Shown one piece after another: positions 35,213-42,401 of a stretch of DNA of 64,000 bases. The position numbers and the translations under genes are program-made. Every line of letters begins with the position of its first letter. Position 1 is the stretch's first letter. The notes under the pieces were generated by a model. It searched no databases and was not told the DNA's origin. It was given only the letters and a program-made list of their open reading frames with translations. The stretch lies in assembly GCF_030063475.1 (NCBI RefSeq), contig NZ_JASIRT010000002.1:248001-312000 (forward strand). The letters are read 5' to 3'. Source of the stretch: Roseomonas sp. E05 (GTDB taxonomy: Bacteria > Pseudomonadota > Alphaproteobacteria > Acetobacterales > Acetobacteraceae).

Positions 35213-35728
35213 ATGTCCAGGACATCCCATGCGGACGTGCGCGACGACATTCCGGTCGCCGTATCGGCCGACGGCGTGCTGCTCTACGCCGTTCCCTGCC
35301 GCCCCGAGTCGCTTCCGGCGGTGACGCCACACGCCCTCAGCCTCGCCTGGGCGGCGGCACGCGCCGCCGCGACCGCCGAGGCCTGGGGCCCCCACCGCAG
35401 CCTGCGCTTCGAGGGCGGCCCGGTGCTGGCCCTGGCCGATGCCGATGCCGCCTGCTGGGCCGAGGCGGTGGACCGCACGGTGGGCCTGACGCATCTCGCC
35501 GGCCTCTCGCTCTGCCTGCGCCTGCTGGCGCTGGTCGAGCTCCTGGGGCGGGCGCGCTGGATGACCGGCCTCTTCGCCATCGACTCCGACGGGATCGAGC
35601 TGCATCCGGCGCTGCTGGCCGCCGCGGCGAATCTGCCGCTCGACCACGCGGCCCGGTTCGACGAACGCGGCATGAAGCGTCTATTGTCGCGGCGCATCGC
35701 CGGCGCCGGCGGCGCGGCGGAGGAATAG
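35213..35728 (+). CDS. Hypothetical protein
   Basis: A 171-residue protein that I do not recognise. It is rich in Ala and Leu, with no signal peptide or clear membrane span. Residues about 40-140 are probably helical (SLAWAAARAAATAEAW; LSLCLRLLALVELLGRARW). Acidic and aliphatic content is that of a real coding frame, and it ends in TAG rather than the TGA common here. It sits between the LysR gene and a lipoprotein gene on the same strand. Confidence 0.6.
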   Translation: MSRTSHADVRDDIPVAVSADGVLLYAVPCRPESLPAVTPHALSLAWAAARAAATAEAWGPHRSLRFEGGPVLALADADAACWAEAVDRTVGLTHLAGLSLCLRLLALVELLGRARWMTGLFAIDSDGIELHPALLAAAANLPLDHAARFDERGMKRLLSRRIAGAGGAAEE

Positions 35729-35803
35729 AGGGGCGGCAACCGTCCCGCGTCCCGGCATGCCGCCTGCGCGGCGCCCGCCCCTGAAGACCTGCCGGAGCGC
35801 ACC

Positions 35804-36157
35804 ATGAAACGCCTTGTCCTCCCCCTGCTGCTGCTGACGGCCGCCTGTGCCGGCATGGCGCCCCGCACCGCCGAGGAGCGCCAGCAGGATGCCGCGCGCG
35901 CCGCCTGCCGGCAGGAGGCGGAGCGGATGATGCGCACCCGCGAGCGTGGCCAGACCATGCGGGTGGACGAGGCCGAGTCCCGGCTCGGTGCCGGTCCCTT
36001 CACCGGCAGCAGCCTCGCCGGCTCGATGAACACCGAGCGCCTCGGCGCCCGCTTCGAGCAGGACCAGCTCATCCAGGAATGCCTGCGTGGCCGGCAGGAT
36101 GGCGCCATGCCGGGGACGGCCGCGCCGCCGGCCGGAGGGGCGGGCCGGGGCTCCTGA
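35804..36157 (+). CDS. Small lipoprotein
   Basis: A 117-residue protein with a lipoprotein signal: MKRLVLPLLLLTAACAG, with the lipobox cysteine at 15. The mature part is charged and helical (AEERQQDAARAACRQEAERM) and ends in a Gly/Pro-rich tail. No family recognised. An outer- or inner-membrane lipid anchor is expected. The following MFS gene probably starts inside its last 60 bases in another frame. Confidence 0.78.
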   Translation: MKRLVLPLLLLTAACAGMAPRTAEERQQDAARAACRQEAERMMRTRERGQTMRVDEAESRLGAGPFTGSSLAGSMNTERLGARFEQDQLIQECLRGRQDGAMPGTAAPPAGGAGRGS

Positions 36158-37607
36158 GCTGCCGGTCTTCCGGTCGCCCTTCGGCGCGCTGACCCGCGCA
36201 CTGGCGACCCGCAACGCCCGCATCTTCTTCGGCGCCAGCCTCGCCTCCTGGACGGGGCTCTGGATGCACCGCATCGCCGTCGCCTGGCTGACCTGGGAGC
36301 TGACCCACAGCGCGCTCTGGGTCGGCCTCGTCGCCTTCTGCGACCTGGCGCCGGCCGCGGTGATCAGCCCCTTCGCCGGCGCCATCGCCGACCGCGCGGA
36401 CCGGCTTCGCCTCGCCACCATCGCGCAGGCGGTGATCGCGCTGGAGGCGGCGAGCGTGGCGACGCTCATCGCCACCGGCAACATGCGGATCGAGTTCCTG
36501 CTGGCGCTGGAACTCTGCTCCGGCACCGCCGCCAGCTTCGCCCAGCCGGCGCGGCAGACGCTGATGCCCGGCATCGTCGGCCCCGCCGACCTGCCGGCGG
36601 CCGTCGCCTGCAACTCGCTCGTGTTCAACGTGGCGCGGTTCATCGGCCCGGCCCTGGCCGGGCCGGTGATCGCCGCCTTCGGCGTGGCGCCCGCCATTGC
36701 CTGCAACGCGATCGCCTATGGCAGCGCGGTGCTGACCATGCCGCTGCTGAAGGTGGATCCGGCGCATCGCCGCGGCCATCCGGCCACGGCCAGCCTGCTC
36801 GGCGAGGTGAAGGAAGGCTTCACCTATGTCGCGCGCCATCCCGGCCTTGGGCCGCTGCTCGGCTATGCGGCGCTCATCGGCGTGCTGCTGCGCTGCGTGC
36901 AGGAGCTGCTGCCGCCTTTCGTGGAGCGCAATTTCGGCCGTGGCGCCGAATCCCTGGCCATGCTGACCGCCTGCTTCGGCGTCGGCGCGCTGGTCTCCGG
37001 CCTCTGGCTGGCGGCGCGCGGACGGGTCGCCGGGGCCACGCGCATCGCCATCCTGGCCGGGCTGTGGCAGGCGCTGGCGGTCGTTGGCTTCGTCGCCACC
37101 GGCTGGTTTCCCTTCGGCCTGCTCTGCGCGGCGCTGATCGGCGCCTCCGCCTCGCTGCACGGCATCTCCGTCCAGCAGCTCGCGCAGACGGCGGCGGTGC
37201 CGGAGATGCGCGGCCGCGTGCTGGCGCTCTGGGGGCAGATCACCCGTGCCTGCCCGGCGCTCGGCGCCCTGCTGCTGGGCGCCTCGGGGGAGGCCTTCGG
37301 CCTGCGCATTCCCACGCTGGTCGGCGCCGGCCTCGGCCTCGCCGTCTTTGCCTGGGGCTGGACACGCTATCGGACCATCGAGGCGGCGCTGGAGAATGCG
37401 CCGGAACAAGGAGAGAGCAGGCATGTTGCAGGCGGCGATCATCGGCATGGGCCGCTGGGGGCGCACCCTGGTGGAGAGTGTCCAGGGGAGCAGCGAGGCG
37501 GGGATCCGCTTCGTGGCGGGGCAGACGCGCAGCCCGGAGAAGGTGAAGGACTGGTCGGCGGAGAAGAACATCCGCCTGCTCGACGGCTACGACGCCGTTC
37601 TGGCTGA
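36099..37607 (+). CDS. MFS transporter (MFS_3/EntS-like) with out-of-family C-terminus
   Basis: A 502-residue frame; residues about 30-440 are a 12-span MFS protein of the DUF894/EntS type, opening LTRALATRNARIFFGASLAS and including the loop-2/3 AGAIADRADRLRLATI and QPARQTLMPGIVGPADLPAA. Probably an exporter. The frame has no stop where the family normally ends; it runs 185 bases into the next gene, adding about 61 Gly/Arg/Pro-rich residues. The start is also odd: the only ATG (36099; GTG at 36087) lies within the lipoprotein gene, giving a 59-base overlap. Family call is good; both ends are uncertain. Confidence 0.82.
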   Translation: MAPCRGRPRRRPEGRAGAPELPVFRSPFGALTRALATRNARIFFGASLASWTGLWMHRIAVAWLTWELTHSALWVGLVAFCDLAPAAVISPFAGAIADRADRLRLATIAQAVIALEAASVATLIATGNMRIEFLLALELCSGTAASFAQPARQTLMPGIVGPADLPAAVACNSLVFNVARFIGPALAGPVIAAFGVAPAIACNAIAYGSAVLTMPLLKVDPAHRRGHPATASLLGEVKEGFTYVARHPGLGPLLGYAALIGVLLRCVQELLPPFVERNFGRGAESLAMLTACFGVGALVSGLWLAARGRVAGATRIAILAGLWQALAVVGFVATGWFPFGLLCAALIGASASLHGISVQQLAQTAAVPEMRGRVLALWGQITRACPALGALLLGASGEAFGLRIPTLVGAGLGLAVFAWGWTRYRTIEAALENAPEQGESRHVAGGDHRHGPLGAHPGGECPGEQRGGDPLRGGADAQPGEGEGLVGGEEHPPARRLRRRSG

Positions 37608-38403
37608 TCCCGAGGTGCAGGCGGTGGTGCTGGCCACGCCGCACAAGCTGCACGCCGAGCAGGTGATCGCCGCTGCCCGCGCCGGCAAGCATGTCTTCGT
37701 CGAGAAGCCCTTCACCCTGACCAAGGCCAGCGCCGAGGCGGCCGTCGCGGCCTGCCGCGAGGCGGGCGTGGTGCTGGCGCTCGGCCACAACCGGCGCTTC
37801 CTGCCGGCGGTGGCGGAGATCAAGGCGATGCTGTCGGATGGCCGCATCGGCACGCTGCTGCATGTCGAGGGGCAGTTCAGCGGCCCCGGCGCCGCCGGCT
37901 ACAAGCCGGGCATGTGGCGCGCCGACCGCGCGGAGAGCCCGCTCGGCGGAATGGGCGGCATGGGCATCCACATGATCGACATGATGATCAACCTGGCCGG
38001 TCCGATCGCCGAGGTCGCCGTGCACAGCACCGCGCGCGTGCTGGACAACGGCCTGGACGACACCACCGCCATGCTCTGCCGCTTCCGGAGCGGCGCCACC
38101 GGCACCTTCGCGACCCTGGCCTATGCACCGCGCTGCTGGCGCGTGGCGCTTTACGGCTCCGAGGGCTGGGTGGAGCTGACCGACCACGAGCACATGATCT
38201 ATCGCCCGCGCGAGGGGGAGGGCTTCGTGCGCGACTACCCGAAGACCGATATCGAGCGCGCCGAGCTGGCCGCCTTCGCCGCCGCGGCGGCGGGCGGGCC
38301 GGCCTATCCGCTGCCGGTGGAGCAGGCCATCCATGGCGTGTCGGTCTACGAGACGATGATCGTCTCCGCCGCCTCCGAGGGGGGCAACCGCGCCGTCCCC
38401 TGA
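37423..38403 (+). CDS. Gfo/Idh/MocA-family oxidoreductase
   Basis: A 326-residue NAD(P)-dependent oxidoreductase. It opens with the Rossmann motif AAIIGMGRWGRTLVES (about 4-19), continues with the LATPHKLHAEQVIAAARAGKHVFVEKP block (Glu-Lys-Pro at about 93-95), and has a conserved GGMGIHMIDMMINLAGP helix in the C-terminal domain holding the catalytic His. Members act on sugars, inositols or bile pigments; the substrate here is unknown. AAGGAGAGAG at 37408-37417 gives a strong ribosome site, so this start is reliable. The upstream MFS frame overlaps it by 185 bases. Confidence 0.93.
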   Translation: MLQAAIIGMGRWGRTLVESVQGSSEAGIRFVAGQTRSPEKVKDWSAEKNIRLLDGYDAVLADPEVQAVVLATPHKLHAEQVIAAARAGKHVFVEKPFTLTKASAEAAVAACREAGVVLALGHNRRFLPAVAEIKAMLSDGRIGTLLHVEGQFSGPGAAGYKPGMWRADRAESPLGGMGGMGIHMIDMMINLAGPIAEVAVHSTARVLDNGLDDTTAMLCRFRSGATGTFATLAYAPRCWRVALYGSEGWVELTDHEHMIYRPREGEGFVRDYPKTDIERAELAAFAAAAAGGPAYPLPVEQAIHGVSVYETMIVSAASEGGNRAVP

Positions 38404-38535
38404 GGGTGGTCCCGGCGATTCCCGGGCGGGGGTGGTTCCCACCCGGGCCGAAGCCGGGCTAGAAGCGGCTGACCTCGTGTCGGTGCCGGGGGCTATTCCC
38501 CGGCACCGGACTCACCGCAGGGAGCGCGTTGAACC

Positions 38536-38886
38536 ATGGCCAAGATTACCCGCCACGACAGCAATAAGATCCTCTCCGGCGCCGTCGAGTACCACAACTT
38601 CGTCTTTCTCGCCGGCATGACGGCCGACGACCTGTCGCAGGACGTGGTCGGCCAGACCAAGCAGGTGCTGGCGAAGATCGACGCCGCCCTGGAAGGCCAC
38701 GGCACCGACAAGACCCGCCTGCTGCAGGCCCAGATCTGGCTGAAGGACATCCGCGACCGCGGGGCGATGAACGAGCTCTGGTCGGCCTGGCTGCCGGAAG
38801 GCGGCGCGCCGGTCCGCGCCTGCGTCGAGGCCAATATGGCGGACCCCCGCCACCTGGTGGAGATCATGGTGACGGCCTGCCGCTGA
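38536..38886 (+). CDS. RidA/YjgF-family protein
   Basis: A 116-residue protein of the RidA (enamine/imine deaminase) superfamily. FVFLAGMTADD, DVVGQTKQVLAKIDAALEGHG, and ARTVxxWLxDI-like LLQAQIWLKDI are the family blocks, and PVRACVEA near 94-101 holds the arginine that contacts the substrate carboxylate in active members. It differs from archetypal RidA in the loops, so it may belong to another Rid subgroup. Cytosolic homotrimer expected. A strong terminator follows. Confidence 0.9.
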   Translation: MAKITRHDSNKILSGAVEYHNFVFLAGMTADDLSQDVVGQTKQVLAKIDAALEGHGTDKTRLLQAQIWLKDIRDRGAMNELWSAWLPEGGAPVRACVEANMADPRHLVEIMVTACR

Positions 38887-38924
38887 GCGGCTGCCGCCAC
38901 CATAAAATCCGGATCTGCAATGAA

Positions 38925-38970
38925 CGGCGCCGCGGGAAACTTCCGCGGCGCCGAATTTTTTTTCTTTTCT
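38925..38970 (+). terminator. Rho-independent terminator after RidA gene
   Basis: An 11-bp perfect stem (CGGCGCCGCGG / CCGCGGCGCCG) is followed by AATTTTTTTTCTTTTCT. Confidence 0.95.
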
Positions 38971-38986
38971 AGAGGCTTGCATTGCG

Positions 38987-39009
38987 GTGTTGCAGTTCTG
39001 CCGCAACAC
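38987..39009. promoter_or_regulatory. Inverted repeat upstream of CHAP gene
   Basis: GTGTTGC-N9-GCAACAC is a 7-bp perfect inverted repeat, 195 bp before the CHAP start and close to a second one at 39022. Spacing would fit a dimeric regulator. Confidence 0.4.
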
Positions 39010-39021
39010 TGTGGCTTCTTG

Positions 39022-39037
39022 CTCGCGAAGTCGCGAG
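39022..39037. promoter_or_regulatory. Second inverted repeat upstream of CHAP gene
   Basis: CTCGCGA-AG-TCGCGAG, a 7-bp perfect inverted repeat, directly precedes TAGGAT and an AT-rich stretch that look promoter-like. It could be an operator overlapping the promoter. Confidence 0.45.
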
Positions 39038-39203
39038 TCTAGGATTAACTTCATATTAACAGCCCGGTGGCAGCGCCGAAAACTGCGAATCACATCCCAT
39101 TGCGCCATGTATCAGCCAGGTGGGATTGCCGCTCCCTTCCCCCCCTTGCTACCCGAAACAGGCCGCGACGAGAGCGCGGTGGGGACATAGCGATGGGGGT
39201 CGC

Positions 39204-39944
39204 ATGCGGGGCAGCAGCACAGCGGTGGCGTTCGCGCTTCTGGTCGGGACGTTTTGCGCCGTTTCGACGGATGCGGACGCGACGACCAGTCGAAAGGCGC
39301 GGGAGACGCTCAAGCAGCCGCGGGTGACGCTGCAGCAGACCTCCGCGCGCAGCGTCAAGCCGACGACGCTGAAGCTGCATGCCGGCCGTCGCACCGCCGC
39401 CGCATCCACGCACGAATCCTTCGCGACGCCGATCTCCTGCGTGCCCTATGCCCGCTCCGTCACCGGCCTGGACATCACCGGCAACGCCTATACTTGGTGG
39501 GCCAGCGCGGCGGGCCTCTATGCCCGCGGCCACAAGCCGGAGCGCGGCGCGGTGCTGAGCTTCAAGTCCTCGGGCGGGATGCGGCTCGGCCATGTCGCCG
39601 TGGTCTCGCGCGTCGTCAGCGCGCGCGAGATCCTGGTGGACCATGCCAACTGGGAAGGCCCGGGGATCCGCAAGGGTACGGTGATGCGCGGCGTCTCCGT
39701 CATTGACGTGTCGCCACAGAATGACTGGACCGAGGTCCGGGTGCAGATCGGCCGCAGCGACGAGGCCTATGGCCGCGTCTATCCGACCAACGGCTTCATC
39801 TTCAATCGCGCACCCAACGCGCTCCGCATGGCTGCCACGAGCGGCGACTTCGAGGAGGTGGCGGAGGCGCCGCTCCAGGCCGGCGCGCATGCCGAGCACA
39901 TGGCCGAAGCCGTCCGCAGCCTGAATCTCGACGCCGCCCGCTGA
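39204..39944 (+). CDS. Secreted CHAP-domain peptidase/amidase
   Basis: A 246-residue protein with a signal peptide (hydrophobic 6-21). The CHAP core carries ISCVPYARS with Cys79, GNAYTWWASAAGLYARG, the conserved RLGHVAVVS with His130, and ILVDHANW (Asn149 as third residue). CHAP proteins cleave peptidoglycan cross-bridges or stem peptides. The long linker (22-70) is basic and may bind the wall. The ATG at 39204 gives the signal peptide; upstream frame does not. The promoter region is AT-rich with two inverted repeats. Confidence 0.88.
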   Translation: MRGSSTAVAFALLVGTFCAVSTDADATTSRKARETLKQPRVTLQQTSARSVKPTTLKLHAGRRTAAASTHESFATPISCVPYARSVTGLDITGNAYTWWASAAGLYARGHKPERGAVLSFKSSGGMRLGHVAVVSRVVSAREILVDHANWEGPGIRKGTVMRGVSVIDVSPQNDWTEVRVQIGRSDEAYGRVYPTNGFIFNRAPNALRMAATSGDFEEVAEAPLQAGAHAEHMAEAVRSLNLDAAR

Positions 39945-40097
39945 GGGCCTGACTGCCGCCTCCGGGCGGCGCGCCCCGGCCTCATCGCTCTGCCCGGGAT
40001 CGGCGCAGGCGAAGGACTGCCGCCGCCCCAGCGTGCCATTTGCGCGCCACGCGCGCCCGGAGCATTCTCCGCGCCTGCTGGGCTGAAGGAGTCGCTG

Positions 40098-42401
40098 ATG
40101 GCCGTGATCGCGCCGCATGCCGCGCATTGGGGCAGTTTCGATGCCGTGGTGGAGCAGGGCCGCCTCGTGGGTGTCCGCCCCTTCGCTCGGGACCCCAATC
40201 CGGGGCGGCTGATCGAGGCCGTGCCGGATGTCGTGCATGCGCCGAGCCGCATCGACCGGCCCCATATCCGCGCCGGCTGGCTGCGCGGCGAGCGGCGCGG
40301 CGCCGCGCGGGGCGACCGCGATTTCGTGCCGGTTTCCTGGGACCAGGCCATCCGCCTTGCCGCGGAGGAGAGCGCGCGGGTGCGCGCCGAGCACGGCCAC
40401 GCCGCCATCTTCGGCGGCTCCTACGGCTGGTCGTCGGCCGGACGCTTCCACCACGCCAAGAGCCAGCTCCAGCGCTTCCTCGGCCTCGGCGGCGGCTACA
40501 CCACGCAGGTGACGAACTACTCCTACGGCGCCGGCATGACGCTGATGCCGCACATCCTCGGCACCAATGACGTGATCCAGGGCCCCGTCACCAGCTGGCC
40601 GAGCATCGAGAAGCACACGCGGCTGATGCTCTGCCTGGGCGGCCTGCCGCTGAAGAATGCGCTGATCACCGCCGGCGGCGCCGGCGCGCATGAATACGTG
40701 CCCTGGCTGCGGCGGGTGGTGGAGGCGGGGGTGCGCTTCGTCAACATCTCGCCCTTCCGTGGCGACGCGCCCGACTTCCTGGGCGCCGAGTGGGTGCCGA
40801 TCCGCCCCAACACGGACACCGCGCTGCTCCTCGGCATGATGCACGCGCTGGTCGCGGAGGGCCTGGAGGATCGCGGCTTCCTTGCCACCCACTGCACGGG
40901 GTGGGAGCGGCTGCGGTCCTACATTCTCGGCGAGAGCGACGGCACGCCGAAGACGCCGGAATGGGCCGCCGCCATCACCGAGGTTCCGGCCGAGACGATC
41001 CGCGCCCTGGCCTGGGAGGCGGCGCGGCTGCCCACCATGCTGACCGCCACCTGGTCCATCCAGCGCGCCGAGCATGGCGAGCAGCCCTGGTGGGCGCTGG
41101 TGGCGCTGGCTGCCACGCTCGGCGGCATCGGCCGGCCGGGGCAGGGGGTGATGTTCGGCTATGGCTCGATGAACGGCATGGGTACGCCGCGCCGCGCGCT
41201 GCCCTCCGTCTCGCTGCCCGCCACCCGCAATCCGGCGGGCCTCTCCATTCCCGTCGCCCGCGTCACCGAGTTGCTGGAGCGGCCGGGCGATGTGCTGCAG
41301 TACAACGGGCGGGACATCATCCTGCCCGATATCCGCCTGATCTGGTGGGCCGGCGGCAACCCCTTCCACCACCACCAGGACCTCAACCGCCTGCTGCGCG
41401 CCTGGAACCGTGCCGAGACCATCATCGTGCAGGAGCCCTGGTGGACGGCCGCCGCGCGCCATGCCGACATCGTGCTGCCCGCCACCACGACGCTGGAGCG
41501 CAACGACATCGGCTCTTCCTCGGCGGACCGCTTCCTGCGCGCCATGCACCGGGCCATCCCGCCGCAGGGCCAGGCGCGCAACGACCACGACATGCTGGCG
41601 GACATGGCCGAGCATCTCGGCTTCCGCGACCGCTTCGCCGAGCAGCGCGACGAGGGCGCCTGGCTGCGCCACCTGTACGAGCGCTGGCGGCAGGCCTGCG
41701 GCCGCCTCGGCTTCGAGGCGCCGGACTTCGACCGCTTCTGGGCCGAGGGCCATGTCGAGGTGCCACCGCCGGAGGAGGATTTCGTGCTCTTCTCCGACTT
41801 CGCCGCCGACCCGGAGGCGCATCCGCTGAACACGCCCTCGGGGAAGGTGGAGCTGTATTCCGAAACCATCGCCGGCTTCGGCTACGCGGAGATCGGCGGC
41901 CATCCACGCTGGCAGGAGCCGACGGAATATCTCGGCGCGCCGCTGGCCGGCCGCTTCCCGCTGCACCTTCTCTCCTATCAGCCCGCGACACGCCTGCACG
42001 GCCAGCTCGACCCCGGACGCGTCGCGGCGGAGAGCAAGATCCAGGGCCGGGAGCCGCTGCTGATGCATCCCGAGGATGCCGCCGCGCGGGGCCTCGCGGA
42101 GGGCGACATCGTCCGCGTCTTCAACGCGCGCGGCGCCTGCCTCGCCGGGCTGCGGCTCAGCGAGGGCCTGCGGCGCGGCGTCGTGGCCATGGCCACCGGC
42201 GCCTGGTGGGACCCGGCGCCCGAGGCGGAGGGGCTGGACGTGCACGGCAATCCCAACGTGCTGACCCAGGATGTCGGTACCTCGCGGCTCGGCCAGGGCA
42301 GCGCGGCGCAATCCTGCCTGGTGGAGGTGGCGCGCTTCGCCGGTGCGCTGCCGCCGGTGACGGTCCATGCCGCGCCGCGCCCCTTGGAGGTGGTGTCGTG
42401 A
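40098..42401 (+). CDS. Molybdopterin oxidoreductase, BisC/TorA-type
   Basis: A 767-residue molybdoenzyme of the DMSO-reductase family. It lacks both an N-terminal Fe-S cysteine cluster and a signal peptide, so it is expected in the cytoplasm. GSYGWSSAGRFHHAKSQ (about 107-123) matches the segment of TorA and BisC whose serine (here Ser113) ligates molybdenum. Other cofactor-binding blocks are WWAGGNPFHHHQDLNRL, DIVLPATTTLERNDIG, LLSYQPATRLHGQLDPG and the C-terminal domain around HPEDAAARGLAEGD. It likely reduces an S- or N-oxide such as biotin or methionine sulfoxide (inference). It shares GTGA with the next gene. Confidence 0.9.
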   Translation: MAVIAPHAAHWGSFDAVVEQGRLVGVRPFARDPNPGRLIEAVPDVVHAPSRIDRPHIRAGWLRGERRGAARGDRDFVPVSWDQAIRLAAEESARVRAEHGHAAIFGGSYGWSSAGRFHHAKSQLQRFLGLGGGYTTQVTNYSYGAGMTLMPHILGTNDVIQGPVTSWPSIEKHTRLMLCLGGLPLKNALITAGGAGAHEYVPWLRRVVEAGVRFVNISPFRGDAPDFLGAEWVPIRPNTDTALLLGMMHALVAEGLEDRGFLATHCTGWERLRSYILGESDGTPKTPEWAAAITEVPAETIRALAWEAARLPTMLTATWSIQRAEHGEQPWWALVALAATLGGIGRPGQGVMFGYGSMNGMGTPRRALPSVSLPATRNPAGLSIPVARVTELLERPGDVLQYNGRDIILPDIRLIWWAGGNPFHHHQDLNRLLRAWNRAETIIVQEPWWTAAARHADIVLPATTTLERNDIGSSSADRFLRAMHRAIPPQGQARNDHDMLADMAEHLGFRDRFAEQRDEGAWLRHLYERWRQACGRLGFEAPDFDRFWAEGHVEVPPPEEDFVLFSDFAADPEAHPLNTPSGKVELYSETIAGFGYAEIGGHPRWQEPTEYLGAPLAGRFPLHLLSYQPATRLHGQLDPGRVAAESKIQGREPLLMHPEDAAARGLAEGDIVRVFNARGACLAGLRLSEGLRRGVVAMATGAWWDPAPEAEGLDVHGNPNVLTQDVGTSRLGQGSAAQSCLVEVARFAGALPPVTVHAAPRPLEVVS

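Larger units (their letters stand above)
38887..39203. other. Intergenic region between RidA and CHAP genes
   Basis: This 317-bp gap contains a terminator (38925-38970) and then a T- and A-richer stretch with two inverted repeats (38987-39009 and 39022-39037) and the AT-rich TTAACTTCATATTAAC, likely the promoter region of the CHAP gene. No further reading frame is supported. Confidence 0.6.

Noticed and set aside
39090-42368. Minus-strand open frame of 1092 codons across the CHAP and BisC-like genes
   Set aside because: It spans two genes with clear motifs and has Arg/Gln/His-rich shadow composition with no recognisable domain.
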